This document shows, piece by piece, positions 12,801 to 27,800 of a stretch of 64,000 bases of DNA (the first letter of the stretch is position 1; every line of letters begins with the position of its first letter). A program made the translations under genes and the position numbers. The notes below the pieces were generated by a model, which worked only from the letters and a program-made list of their open reading frames with translations, made no database searches and was not told the origin of the DNA. The stretch covers positions 1,238,001 to 1,302,000 of the forward strand of contig NC_092577.1 of the NCBI RefSeq assembly GCF_037975245.1, given 5' to 3'. The DNA is from Apostichopus japonicus. Taxonomy: Eukaryota; Echinodermata; Holothuroidea; Aspidochirotida; Stichopodidae.

Positions 12801-15800
12801 TACGCTGCAAGTTATTTCTACTGTTCCTTGAAATATTTATCATAGTGCATTGGTCAGGTGAAACATTTTCATTTCTTAAAGGAATATATATTGCATTTGA
12901 CTTGAAGAGGCTCATCTGTTTCCTAGCTGTCTTCAAGATTTTTCATGAGATCTGTTTACCTGTTTCAAGATTATGTAATTTTTCATGAACATTTGCAAAA
13001 CTAAAAAGAATCCTTAAGTTTAAGAAAGTATGGTAGGTACAGAGGAAGCAAGTGGTCAGATAAAGGAAAAAAATTTCAAAATCATTCAAGAAAAACTGAG
13101 GCTGCTGTTAATTTGCATTTGTTGTTTGAATATTCAAAACCAACAAAAGTGAAATTATACGTTTCGCATGGACTTAAATAATTGTGCAGTATATATTCCT
13201 TTAGTTTGAAATATATTTTGAAATTAATCTTCATTTTGTAAGTGCATGGGCATTTCTCTTTGCAAACTTCAATTTTCATGTTGATGTTGTAATGGGCTTT
13301 GGTTTTATGTTCAACTATTCTTTGCATGTCATCTAAAGAAACTTTTTAACACTTATTGTTTTTAGCTTTTGCTCAGAGAACTTACCTTACATCTTAATCT
13401 ATTTTAGCCTCTCTCCACCTTTCCCCGACCACCACCACCATTAATTCCTTTCTTCTTTTGTAAGAAAATGTTCAATCTTTCTCTCCAAAACAACACAATT
13501 CTCTCAGAATAGCAGAAGTTTTAAAAAAATAATGCGTTTCATTAAATCCAGACTGCAGTCACTGGGTTTCCTTAGTATTTTCTGGATTGGTTTAAGACAG
13601 TATATACTTTAAATGTACTAGGCCTAAGCATATCTATTGACTAGCCTATGGTTATACTTTAAAGGTACTAAGCATATCTACAGACTATAGCCTATGGTCT
13701 TATACATTAAAAGTAACTGAATAGACCTAGCTATGCTAGCCTACCATGATAATTCAACCATATAGTTTACCCATATCTACATGGCTTAAATCTGTTACTT
13801 AGTACTGTATTTCAGTCCACTTTCGTTCACACTTTTTGTTTACAAACCAAGCAAAATGCAATTAAATTATCCACATTTTTTAGGTTCGATAGCTTTTGCC
13901 TCTTAAAAGGGTGCCAGTCAACTGGTTTAAGCCCTTGTGGCAATTATGTGATAACTTTATTGAGTTCACTATAAATAAAAACATGCAGTTTTAACAAACC
14001 AATTACAGGGAAATTAAATTTGCTTTTGTTATGATTTAAATGAGCAAGAATATTAACAAAAAGTCAGGTTTTGCTTTGCGATTACAACAATGTTTAATGC
14101 CCACCCCAGACTGAGTGGATAAAGGCGGTGGCAATTGAAGCAAAGAGGCTTAGCAACCTGGAGGTTGAAACTTGAAAGGTTCATTTTCATTTCATTTCAT
14201 TTATTGAAACCAGTATAAATATAGCATATTTATAAAAAGGAGTACACATGTCAAAATCAAAAATAAATAAATATGAAAACCATTCAATCCAGGTCATAGT
14301 AAGGTGGGTTTCTCATCCGAGAGCTATCCACAGTTTTCCCATCTGAAATGACTTTCTAAATTGATGTTGAAGTGGAAGGGACCAGACATGAAAGATGTAA
14401 TCCATAAGCCTTTGCCAGCTTCTCCCTCATTCGTGGTCTCTTTAAGGGTGTGAAGACTCGCGCACAAAGAAACATCTCATGCCGGTAATCTGACCTAGTT
14501 TCGAATGAGGTGTAACAGAAGTGTTAGACACCACCATCGATCCAAGAAAATACACACACACCTTGCTACCGTCGGTAATTAGACACTAGTGTACAGTCAA
14601 TACATGCAGCTATGGTCAATAACCCCAACACAGTGTACATATCAGCGATGAACATCTCAGGTCTAGATAAAAGATAACAAGGTATCATGTTTCATTACTG
14701 TCTTCATTTTGTAGCGACAAGAAAAAAACTTCGCTTGCAAGCAACGGAGAGTTCACTTTTTTAGAGGGTGGCACACGGTTTGGGGCGAGTCTTCAATGCC
14801 TTTAAGGGTAAAAATAACTGCCTGATTATTAAGTGGAGTTTGCAGTTAACTTTACATGAATCTTATAGTCTAGTGTTGGTTATGGATATTATGCTTCAGT
14901 ATGAAAACAAACAGATGGTCTCAAGGTATCTAAATATCTGTTATGACATGAATGTAACAGTCAGACAGTTTTTCTTTTGTCCTCTTTTCTATACATTAAT
15001 GTGGAAGGGCTGGAGTGGGGACAGGTTATTAGGTTGCAAATATTGCATTTCACATCTTAAGAAGAAATTGCTTGTAGAGGATTCCTGTATTATGTTTTCA
15101 TAGCGTTGCCAGTTGTCGTACATTCTTTATATAAGGGGTGATGGGCTTATGGGCAGGGGTAACCACCTGTGTCGATATTCAATACATACTCGACATATTT
15201 AAATTATTTGAATTTATCGTTAGATTTAAAGCTATTATTGTCTTCATTTAGGCCACAAGAACAAAATAGTAAATTTTCCAAATAGATTTAAGATTTGAAA
15301 TAAGCATGAAGAAATATGATGTGTAGTTGCAGTAAATTCTTTTCTATTTTGGCTGTAGCTTTAGAATTTGCTGATATAACTTTAGATCAAGCAGTCTTAG
15401 TTTTCCTTATCATGATTATTTTTCATTCCCTTTAACTTTGATTCAGCTAATTCAACTGTCCAATGCACTGTGGTAGTATTGTTTGGTCATTTTCAATGAA
15501 AAAGGGTACAAAACTAAATTCAGGACTCAAATGAGATTACAAGGGTGAAGAGGGGTGGGGGGGCGGAGGTACGTTTGACCAAGGGGAGTGGAACAGACAC
15601 ATTTTGAGGTTCCTAATATCCCCCTTAACATAGGATACTGCCTTCCTCCCTAAATCCATTCTCACTTGGAAGAAACTGTGGAATAAATTGCCCAATAAAC
15701 ATTAAGGATAACATATCATTTTCTGCAAATACTATTCCAGCATACTGTAACTTAAGTCATATCTGAAATTAATTAAAATATGACAACAATCCTTTGTTCA

Positions 15801-18800
15801 TCGTTGTTGAGAACTTTTGTAGTTAAAGCAATAAGGGAAATTACAAAGTTCATAAGACATGATGCCCATGCAGTAACAAATTTGTCAAAACTTGAACAGT
15901 GCTGCCTACATCAGATCTAACACTAGAACTAGTGTAACCTTTTGTGGCAGATTAATTAACAAAGAGTTAATTGATCTCATTAAGTTGTTCTGATCTTAGT
16001 GTAGACTGCATCTTTGACAACTTTGAAAACATTCCTGTCTGACTAAATAAATGTCTGACTTATGAAATATGAAATCCATACTAATAAATTGGTCTAAACC
16101 AAAGTCCCCTTTCCCCCACAAGTCCCCCACAAGTCCCCTACCCCTGCAAGTCCCCTACCACCACAAGTCCCCTACCCCTACAAGTCCCCTACCCCCCACA
16201 AGTCCCCTACCCCCACAAGTCCCCACCCCACAAGTCCCCACCCCCACAAGTCCCCACCCCTACAAGTCCCATACCACCACAAGTCCCCTACCCTTACAAG
16301 TCCCCAACCCCCACAAGTCCCCTACCCATACAACTCCCCTACCCCTCACAACTCCCCTACCCCCACAAGTCCCCTACCACCGCAAGTCCCCTACCACCTT
16401 TTCTGTTACTCACTCACTTTTATAAATTTGATAATAACTTCTTGTCCCACTCCATGAAACAATAAGCCTTCTTCCGTGCATCTTGTGACAAGTATTTTGG
16501 CTGGCATGCACCGATACTTGTTCATGTCTTATTCAGCTGCTCGAATCGTAAACCTTTACCTGAATATTACTCGTAACATCTCGAAGAAGCAGCCCAGACC
16601 GACTGCAGAGTTTGAGATGATTAATTCATCGGTGAGGACCTAGCTTTTGTTTCTCTTTGTATTAAGATTTGTAATATAGTAAGGTAGAATTATTACTTAA
16701 AATCATGCCATAGGGAGGAAAGCACTAATCGGCCTAAGCTTTAGGCTATTTTAATTTAGGCTTAATTATATTTATTTCTCAACTTTTTCTGCGAAAGTTA
16801 CCCAAAGAGGTATTTGACAATTTGATCGTTTTTTTTTTTTGAATCTGAAGCCTCTTTTTTGACGATTGAATTGAAGATTTGGGTAGTTGGCATTTTTGCT
16901 TTATGTATTTGTGATGTAAAGATGAAATCTCTTCTGAAACTATTTGCTGCACAGCGGTGGTCCAAAATTGTACTCCTGAATAGAATTTTTGGAAAGGGGG
17001 ATTTGTCAGAGAAGTTTAATGACCGGTCACAAAATCGGAAGGTAAACATTCTCTTCTGCAGACTAAATTTCTGCTGTTAAGAAAGTTAACGTAGTTTATA
17101 CAGTTTATAAGCATTGGGGTGTCCAACAATTGGACTTAAGCTCCGCCCCCCTTTATTTTTAGCTGTCCTTATTGGCTTATTTCTGAGTTTAGTTTTGAAC
17201 ATTTCTTCCAACAATTCTACTATTCTGCCTCTGCACTTATTGTTTTTTGCCTTATGAACATACCTATTCTGATGTTTTCTTTTCTGTTTTATTATTTTTT
17301 GGGGGGCTGAGAGGGGGGCGGGGTGGTTTTGAAATATTTTAATCTATTGTTATGTAAATTGTTTTGTGATCTAATTTCATCTTTCCCTCCTTTGGTGTAT
17401 TTTCTTTTCATCCTTCCTTGTTTTTTGACTTATGCAAATTAACCAAAATTATGTGACGATTTGCTGGCAGCTGCATAGATTAAAAGCATCACAAATGGGC
17501 TCTGGATAACTATCAGGGGGGGGGGGGGATGGTGATTGGGGAAGGGGCTAAGTGGGGGTGAAATTTATGAAATTTCTTGGGCTATTAAATATATGGATAA
17601 ATTGTTTGTGTGGACTTTTCATTTCCCTCTGACCGAGGAGATTTCAAAAACATTAAACTTCGGTCAAATATTTCGTCATTTAAATCGCTTAATCGGCACC
17701 TCTGTATCACATTGTTTGTATCATCTCTTCCAGAAACAGCAATTTCACGCCCATTTTCACAGTTTCACAGTTGACGGCTAAAATTAACTATTCCCACAGG
17801 AATTATTAAATATTTGCATCCCATCTCTACTTCAATTTCATTCACTTTTATATACAGTGTATGACATTGAATTTTTGCTTTTTTGTAGCTTTAACATGCC
17901 CCCCTCTTGATCCCCTGGGTAATGGGGTCATATCTTGCACCATGGGGAGGAATGTGTACAGTCGTTGCAGTCACACATGCAATGCAGGCTTTTTACTTCT
18001 GGGATTGGTCGATAGGACTTGTGGTGAAGATCAAAGATGGACAAACATCGCTCCAATTTGTGAAAGTAAGTATTTAACAATACGGCTAATTTTCAAAGAG
18101 CCCCGGTATCATATTTAAGAAGGTTCAACTTAAAGCAGATGGTTATTGGAATTTTTTTTTCTCGTTTTTTTTACCTCTGCTAGGACTAGCTGTTTGTTGA
18201 TTTAAGCTCTTTGATATGATTGTTACTGTGGATAATGTCAGATAACATTAGCATATATTGTAAAATCAATCTTTTTTGTGAGATTGATAAAATGTTATCC
18301 ACAAATCTAAAACAAATGAGCATGAGTGTAAATTCTTTTACATAGTTGAAGATCAATTGAATTATCATTAACAGATTTTTTTTCTTATGCGGCTACAATT
18401 AAAAACATGTCTTAGTCAAGATAACACATAGCTTCATCAAGCCACTCGAATTATTATAGTAACTTTTAATGCCAATCCCAGATTGAAACGTTTAATGCCC
18501 ACCTCAGACTGAAATGTTTAATGCCCACCCCAGACTGAAACGTTTAATGCCAATCCCAGACCAAACGTTTAATGCCAATCCCAGGCTGAAACAATTAATG
18601 CCAATCCAAGACTGAAACGTTTATTGCCAACCTCTTAAGCATAACATGTCAACCTTAAAAACTTAACTATTTAATACAAACCTCAAAATTTAAGCCGTAA
18701 ATTCCAGTAACAAACTGAACCATGTAACGCCAACCAACAATTCAACTATTATTTTAATCTTAACCTCAAACTTTCCCATTGAATACTAACCTCCAACTAA

Positions 18801-21800
18801 GCATTGATACTAAACTTAAAGAGGGTTCAATGTTTGATGTAATATCACTCTGTTCCCCCAGTGTTCAAAAATGCTTTGTAAAAGTCAAAAACAGAAAATA
18901 TTGTCAGAAACCTTTAAAATGATTTTGAGCATGCTAACTTTGGAAGCCATCTATAATTTTGCATTTGCTTGTTTTGTTTCTACTTTCAGTGCCTGCTTGT
19001 TCCCTCCTACCAGACGTCGAAGGGGCTGTGAAGTCGTGCTCACGTGAAAATGCCCTGCAAAGTGTTTGCACCTATCGTTGTGTAGATGGGTTCACTTTAC
19101 AACAGGGGGGATTGTTTGTGGTTCGGGTTTGCCGTGAAGGTGGTCTGTGGACAGGATCACAACCAGTCTGTTTGTGTAAGTAGTAGTGCTTAGTAGTGCT
19201 AAGTAGTAATTACAGGAGGGCATTTTAAAGAGGTCTTACGAAGGCTCAAGCCGATTGCTTTATTGTGAAGTTGCTGAGCACTCTGTGTATATGTCGGTCA
19301 AAAACCACATCCTTGTAGCAAAACCACATCCTTGTAGCAAACCCCATACACGTAGCAAAACCACATACTCACAGCAAAACCACATCCTCATAGCAAAACC
19401 ACATACTCACAGGAAAACCACATCCTCATAGCAAAACCACATACTCACAGCAAAACCACATACTCACAGCAAAACCACCTCTACATAGCAAAACCACATC
19501 CTCATAACTAAACCACATACTCACAGCAAAACTACATCCTTATAGCAAAACCACATACTCACAGCAAAACCACATTCTCACAGCAAAAATAATGCAGCAA
19601 TACCACTTCATCATAGCATTTATTAGTAAGCTATCAAGAAAGATTTGGATTTTTTTTAATTTGGTGATACTTTGTAAATCATTTTTACAAGGAAAATAAC
19701 AAGAATCTCATTTGGGTGAAATTCTAAATACAGAGAACATTGACAGCTAATCAAGCAATCCAAATATATCAGCTTCCTGGAGTAGGGGATGGTTTACTCA
19801 GTCAAACTTTTAGTTTACACGAAATCAATCATATCTCAAATTTAGGGACCAAACATTGAGATGGGGGTTCTCAACCAATTAAAACCGTGGAATATAGTTT
19901 TAATTTTTATAAGGTCTGCCCCTAGAATAATATCTCTAAGTTTGCTTATTTTATGATAATAATTCTTTCTGCAACAGGATCATTAAAAAGTGTGTCTGTT
20001 TTTCACCACACAAATATTTGAGAGTAAAATGAATTATTTTATTTATTTATTTGTTTGTTGCAGTGTAAGAGGGATGTTCAAAATACTACCACAATATCAG
20101 TTTACTTGATAAAACACATCCCAATACCTAACCTAAGTCTACAACACCTTCAACTTAACAATACTTACTAGGTTATTATGACTATAATTTACGTGACAGG
20201 CTCATCACTTATATTGACTCAAATATTTGGTTAATCTGGTGAGTGACATTGTAAGTTAATTAAATACCTCAATTTCAAGTTCTCTACTTTAGTTATCTAA
20301 GCATTTGGTCTTTGAGTTGTATGTTTGAACTTACAGTTTGACTTCACAAACTTGTAACTATTAGCACACCTTGAACGAATTCATGCTGTCACAATGCTGG
20401 CAAGTTGCCATGGTTACATCTATCTACAGTGTGATGCACCTAACCATTGCCTTCCCTGAATTTTCTTTTTTCATCGTTCAAACAGCCAGACCACCTAGTT
20501 TTATGTCACATCAGGCATTTTTAATGTTTCCCAACATTCTAATCTCTCTGAGGTGTGTTTCATTGTCCTTTGTGTACAGCTACTGGTGGTTGCAGCTCCC
20601 TGATTGCACCATCCAACGGCGACCTCATATGCACCGACCAATCAAATCCTGGCAGCGTCTGCGTGTTATCCTGCAGTGACGGTTTCAGTATAAGCAACAA
20701 CTTTGGTCAAGTACGACGGTGCCTCGAATCGGGCCGCTGGTCTGGGAGCCCCGCGTCGTGTTTGCGTGAGTTTTTCTATCACATTCTTAAGTCAAGTTTC
20801 TCACCTTTGTAAATTGTTACTCCCGTTTTGCATTAAACGTGGCGGTCAATATGCATTATCACATTATTCAGCCAACCTCCTTTATGTCTAGGTCGGCCAG
20901 ATGGTCTGGCAATCCAGAACACTGCCCTCTCTCTCTGTGAGGACATCTCGCTGGACGCATGGTATGTCCAGCATTTCTGATGGGAAAGGAGATCTGAAAG
21001 CAAAGTGAACAGTTTTTTTTTTTTTATGAAAATCCTAAAGCTAAACCTTTACAGCTATATCAGCAAATTTTTACATAGTAGTGGCACTCCTTGGTAAAGA
21101 TGCCTTTGCACATAATTATATGGGATTTATGTTGCAGGTTTACATATGTCCCCACTGTACAGAGAGCGGAAGATGCATAGCAAAGAAAAAAAAGCAACAT
21201 TAGTTTAAAAATGATTCTGGAAGTAGCATGAAGGTAATGAAGACCTGTAACTTCTGAAATGGTGTGAAGAAGGTGATAAAAAAAATTTATTTTTTTTTAT
21301 ACTTTTATTGCTGTTGTTATTACTTTTAGGTTTTCTTAAGGTGGGTAATTTTATATTCCAGGTATTGGTTCTTTTGTACAGTGCTCTTGAGCATGTTTTA
21401 TTTCATGATAACAGCACTTTAATATATGGTATTTATTTTATTATATTTTATAAATTCCTTCCTTTCATTTCTCCAGCCATAATATGTCAAGAGCTCCCCC
21501 CTATAGCGATGGGGGTCATAACATGTTCAGATGGCAACATGTTCAGTAGCGTCTGTGTCTACACATGCAACGAGGGATTCTTCATCACAGATCTGAACAG
21601 TCAAAACCGTGTTTGTATGAATAATGGCCTCTGGAGTGGAGAAGAGCCAGCATGTGAACCTAATACCGGAGGTGAGAACAATAATAACAACAGTAACAAA
21701 AACAATAACATTAATAACAAAAACAATAACATTAGTAACAAAAACAAAATCATTAAAAACAAGTACAATGACAATAACATGAACAACATTAATAAGAACA

Positions 21801-24800
21801 GTTACAAACTCAATAACATTAGTAACAAAAACAATAACATTTAAAACAATAGCAATGGCAATAACATGAACAACACTAATAACAACAGTGAAAAACTCAA
21901 TAACATTAGTACCAAAACAATAACATTAAAAACAAGTACAATTAAAAGAACAATAGCATGAACAACACTAATTAGAACAGTAACAATAACATGAACAACA
22001 CTAATAACAACAGAAATGAAAACAATAACACTTATAACAATAATAACAAAAACATTAACAACACTAATAATTCAGTTAAAAACTCAATAACATTAGTAAC
22101 TAAAAAAATAACATAAAAAACAAGTACAATAACATAAACAGCACTAATAACAACAGTAACAAACTCAATAAAATTAGTAACTTAAACAAAAACGTTAAAA
22201 ACAAGTACAATAACAATTACATAAACAACACTAATAACAACAGTAACAAAAACATGAACATGAACAACACTGGAAACAACAGTGACAATAACAATAACAT
22301 GAACAACACTAACAACAACAGTAACAAACTCAATAACATATGTAACTAAAACAATAATGTTAAAATAGGTACAATAACAATAACATACACAACACTAATA
22401 ACAACAGTAACATGAACATGAACAACACTGGAAACAACAGTGACAATAACAATAACATGAACAACACTAATAACAACAGTAACAAACTCAATAACATATG
22501 TAACTAAAACAATAATGTTAAAATAGGTACAATAACAGTAACACACACAACACTAATAAGAACAGTAACAAAAACAATAACATGAACAACACTAATAACA
22601 ACAGTAACAAAAACCAAATAACAACAAGAACAACATTATAAATACAATAGCAATAGTAACCATAACAACAAGTACAATAACAATAATAAGAACAACAAAG
22701 GCAATGCTGAGAACAACAAAGCTGTTAACAATAGCAACAAACAGTAATAATAACAACCACAAGAACAACTTTATGAATACAACAGCAATATTAGCAGTAA
22801 CAAATACAACAAGTACAAATAACACTTAAATAATAATAGTAAGAACAACAAAGACAATGCTAAGAACAACAAAACTGTTAACAATAGCAACAAACAGTAA
22901 TAAAAACATGAAGAACAACATTATAGATATAACAGCAATATTAGCAGTAACAAATACAACAAGTACAATAACAATAAAATAACAATAGTAAGAACAACAA
23001 AGACAATGCTAAGAACAACAAAACTGTTAACAATAGCAACAAACAGGAATAATAACAAGAAGAACAATCATAACAATATGAAAAACAACAAGTACAATAA
23101 CAATTAAAATAACAACAACTACAGTGTAATGACAAGCAGTACAATATCAAAAACAATGGTAACAATAATAATAACAGTGTGGATGTGGTGTGGCGCAAAA
23201 ACAGCTTTGGAGTTGAGTGTAATTAACCTCAATTCAATCCTCAAATGCCATAAAATCTATTTACTTGTTTTATTTCAAACAATGAACAATAAATTCAAAA
23301 TTATTTTTTTCACACTGATATAATAAGTGTCCCGGTGCAAAACTGTTGATTGTTGACTGTTGATTTCGTTGACTGTTGATTCGTTACTTCGTTTTGGTGA
23401 ATCATGTCAAAGCTGGTGTCTGAATTGTAGCTATTGCTAATTAATTCTGAGTATCGCTTGGTATGGTTAACTATAACTTGGTAAAGTTGTGACATTAAAT
23501 TGGCCGGAAAGTCGCTTTGTTTTTACTGCAATGGAACTTACAGCTGATTCACTATTCTAGATTTGCCAATCTTAATGTGGCCTTTGATGGAGTTTTTTGG
23601 GGTTTTTTTTTTGTGTGTCTCATCATAACTCCAAACAGTTTCACATTATAACTTTTAGTGGTCACATTTTGTGTAGCATTTTCGAAGGGTCTGTGTTTTT
23701 ATTCCCTCATTGACGATTATAGTCCTTGTGTAGAACACTCTTATACATCTTTCACTTATAAAGCAACTTGACCATGTTGTATAGCAGCATTATGCGATGC
23801 TACACTGGATACAGTATTCCGTGAGTCTGCCAAACTTACTTCTTAGTCAAATGTTGGATTAAAATTGAAATCTGTTTTATATTGGCTGCCTCAGACTAGT
23901 TTTTGTTCACTGAATTAAAGGGAGGTTTTGAGAGAACGATGATTTCTCACGATTCTACAAAACAAATCAAACAGTTTTAATCACATATCCAAGTCATATT
24001 CGAGAGTAAATGTCGAATTCAAACCTTTTTGTTCCATTTCCTTAAACTATCGAATGAAACAATGAAACGCTTGACTATTCAATCTACCAAACTGCATTGT
24101 AATATTTCTACAAATGGAATGACATGGGGGGAGGGGGGAAGAAAAAAGCTGGGTTGAGCTGACAAACCTTTTTCTGTTTCATCGTCAGGAAATAACGTCA
24201 CCTGTCCAGAGTTAGGTCCTGTTGTTCAGGGCAGTATGGTCTGTACTAACAGCTTCTTTCAGGGTAGCACCTGCATCTACACATGTGAGGCAGGCTTCAA
24301 TTTAATTGGTGGTAATTTATTACAATGCGGTGCCAATGGAGCATGGGACCAAACACCTCCTACATGTGAAGGTAAGATTCGAGTAGACTAGATAAATAAT
24401 AAATCAAATAAAGATAATGTTGAAAAAACTGCTGACGAAAGTTGCATGAATAGGAATTGAAATTTAAAGTTCTTTGGAACTTTGGTTTTCTCTCAATCTA
24501 CTGTTTCCTTTTATACTTTTCAATTTTCAAACTATATATTATGCATATATGCATATTTATGCATATGCATTATGCATTAATACATTTTAATAAAACTTTC
24601 AGTGCATCTTAAGTTTCAAAGTTGAGAAGCCACATTATGTAAGGTTAATGGTCACAAAACCATGCTCATTGATTGCAATATGTTAGGCCCACTAGCCTAA
24701 CATTCAAAATCCAATAGACCAATGAAATTAAACACTAGTATGCACATTTTATTAGGTAATATCAGTTGCCTTTAAAAATCATAACTATACGGTGGCGAAC

Positions 24801-27800
24801 ATTTTCTCCAATACTCTTTGTGGAAAGCATTTTTCAAATTCTCAGTTAACAACTTTAATGAAAGGATAATAAAGTGAATAGTGATCCCAATTTTCTTTCT
24901 TACTTTCACAGTTCCAGAAGTGGTATCTTGCCCTATTCTTGGTACCCTCGATGGAGGTAACATAATGTGCACCAATGGAGAATCTGTTGGCAGTGTCTGC
25001 ATCTACATTTGCAATGAGGGGTTGGTCCTCAGTGACCCCCAGGCGACCTCTGCCATCAGAACGTGCGGAATGGATGGACAGTGGTCTGGAATGGATTTGA
25101 CGTGCACAGGTATCTTACTGCTTGACCCTACATTGCTAAGGATTGTTAGAAAAGATGTTACAAGTATGCACAGTTGAGATACCATTGGCTGACACATAAA
25201 TACAAACATTCTGGAGTTGTGTTGCTATGGCAACACTCACTAGACTTTACGTCTAGTTCTGCAGGTATCTTTCTGCTTGACCCTACATAGCTAAGGATTG
25301 TTAGAAAAGATGTTACAAGTATGCACAGTTGAGATACCATTGGCTGACACATAAAATACAAACATTCTGGAGTTGTGTTGCTATAGCAACACTCACTAGA
25401 CTTTTACAGTATGTCTAGTTCTGCAGGTATCTTTCTGCTTGACCCTACTTAGCTAAGGATCGTTAGGAAAGGATGTTAAAAGTATGCAAGGTAGAGATAC
25501 CATTGGCTGACACATAAATACAAACATTCTGGAGTTGTGTTGCTATAGCAACACTCACTAGACTTTTATGTCTGGTTCTGCAGGTATCTTTCTGCTTGAC
25601 CCTACTTAGCTAAGGATCGTTAGGAAAGGATGTTACAAGTATGCAAGGTAGAGATACCATTGGCTGACACATAAATACAAACATTCTGGAGTTGTGTTGC
25701 TATAGTAACACTCACTAGACTTTTATGTCTAGTTCTGCAGGTATCTTTCTGCTTGACCCTACATAGCTAAGGATTGTTAAAAAAGATGTTACAAGTATGC
25801 AAGGTAGAGATACCATTGGCTGACACATAAATACAAACATTCTGGAGTTGTGTTGCTATAGCAACACTATGTCTAGTTCTGCAGGTACAACCTTTTTGTT
25901 TTTTTTTGTTAAAACCATGATCAGCTGTGGAATGGAGTACAATGTATCTGTGTATTCCCTAGACTTGTCCTCAGTTTGCTACTTACACGAGCAAGCACAA
26001 TTATAAAAATTGTCTGTATTTGAAGATAAAATGGCGGATCAAGTTTAATAGCTAGGCCAGACGGGCGGAAAATTGTTCAGGTGGTGTATTTAATATGTTA
26101 AGATGATTGGAACCGACTGCTCAGGCATATAAAGTACTGTATGGTTGGGTTGGATGTGTGCTCACTTAGCAACGGGCTGGAATATATGCTATGGTAACAA
26201 CAATTATGGTACCACTTTACAGGAAGTACTCATCAAAAACAAGATTTGTTTCTACAATGAAGATGGAGCCACCTTTGAACTTAGACCACTCCCCCTCAAC
26301 TTAGACCACTCCCCCAACTTAGACCACTCCCCCAAACCACCAAATATTGTTGTGTTTTCTTTATACCAAATATGGTCACCCTAGTTGCAAAGTCCTTTTG
26401 TATCACAGTAAGCCTCCCTGTTGTATCAAATCTGCTGGCAATCAATGGTGGCACGATTTGTGCTGTTGTTATCAGTTTCACAATAACCATTTCTGTCATT
26501 GAGATTGATTGAATTTCTCAAATAAATAAAGAAAGCATCTCTCATGAAAGAAACAATTTTACTATAGAGGTACAGAATGGTTCTGGAGATGTGCTTCACA
26601 CTCCTCAATACGTTACTTTCCAGTGTGATCACAAACATGAACTTCTTCCTTAGTTAACTTCAGACCATTGGTTCCCATCCATAGGTGTGACTTGCCCAGC
26701 CCTCTCTGCAATTACCGATGGCACCCTCGATGCTTGCACCAACAGCTTTGATTTGGATAGCTCATGTACCTACAGTTGTCTTACGGGATTTAACCTTATC
26801 GGCCCAACCACAAGGCTCTGTCTTCCAACTGGGATATGGACGGGCATGGAACCCTCCTGTCAAGGTATAGTTTCTTGATTTGATTTTGATTGATTTATTG
26901 ATTGATTTGGTTGATATGATTTTAAAAATCTTGGAAAAGGAAGTTTTTGATTTTGTTTGGCATATATGATTAATATTGAAGTAGGATAAGAAATTAAGTG
27001 TCTAGACGGAAAATCGTGTGGAAATGAATGAATTTGAAAGAATTCCTCGCAACTTATTGTATGTTTTGTGTAAGTTGTCTTTAATACTTGACCAATTAAC
27101 ACAGTTGAAAAATTCTAAGTAAAACTGGAAAACCTTCCTAGACCTATAGATCAACAAACACATGCTTTTTTTTTTAAATTTCAAGAATAACAGATTTTCT
27201 GTCAGTGCAAATTAACATGTCAGAAGGGAAGGGGTGCAGATGGGAGGGGGTTAGGGGCATGGAATTTAATAGTTTTTATTATATGTAGAAATAATGGTTA
27301 ACATTCAAACAAAAAAATGAAGAGAGAATCATGTAAGAATTCTGTAAATCGTAAAAATTTCTTTCTTTCTCTGTCAAATTGTTTCAAACATTACATTCTT
27401 CAAAAGCTAACTGATATGAGAGACTTCTGTTGATGAACATAACTTAATTGCTAATCTTCAGAATTTGGTTTATAAAAAATTTGTGTCTTTCTCATCTGTC
27501 CTGGTAACTCAGTTTTGAACTAGAACGGTTTTCAAGCAAGAGAAGGAGCACATCTGCTCACACAATTATTAACTAAAAGTGAATGATTTTTCAACTTGAA
27601 AATTATTCATTTCTGTTGGAATGTTTTTCTCTAATTCATGCTGAATGTTAAATATTTGCTAACATGTCGACCCCCTTTTCTGTGCCAGCTATAACCTGTC
27701 CTGAGCCTCCTTCAATTCCAAACGGGTCCTTCACGTGCGACCAAGGGTTCGGTTTTGGCGGAACGTGTTCGTACGTCTGTGACGTGGGCTTTACTAACCT

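Larger units (their letters stand above)
11709..17888 (+). other. intron 8 (6.2 kb) between EGF and first CCP
   Basis: The largest intron. It holds MITE copy 2 (14442-14805), the CAAGTCCCC minisatellite (16101-16398), several poly-G/C tracts and short frames with no recognisable motif. Both flanking exons are phase 1, so an extra symmetric exon could hide here, but I found none. Confidence 0.5.

Noticed and set aside
14768-15103. 111-codon frame
   Set aside because: Starts within the MITE end and runs into AT-rich intron; no recognisable domain.
16069-16425. Pro-rich frame
   Set aside because: Translation of the CAAGTCCCC minisatellite.
18228-18302. Foldback as a possible microRNA precursor
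   Set aside because: The arms pair in two separate blocks with a large one-sided bulge, unlike a microRNA hairpin.
22346-23198. Several minus-strand frames of Val/Leu/Cys-rich residues
   Set aside because: Artefact of the AAC array, which gives hydrophobic codons on the opposite strand.
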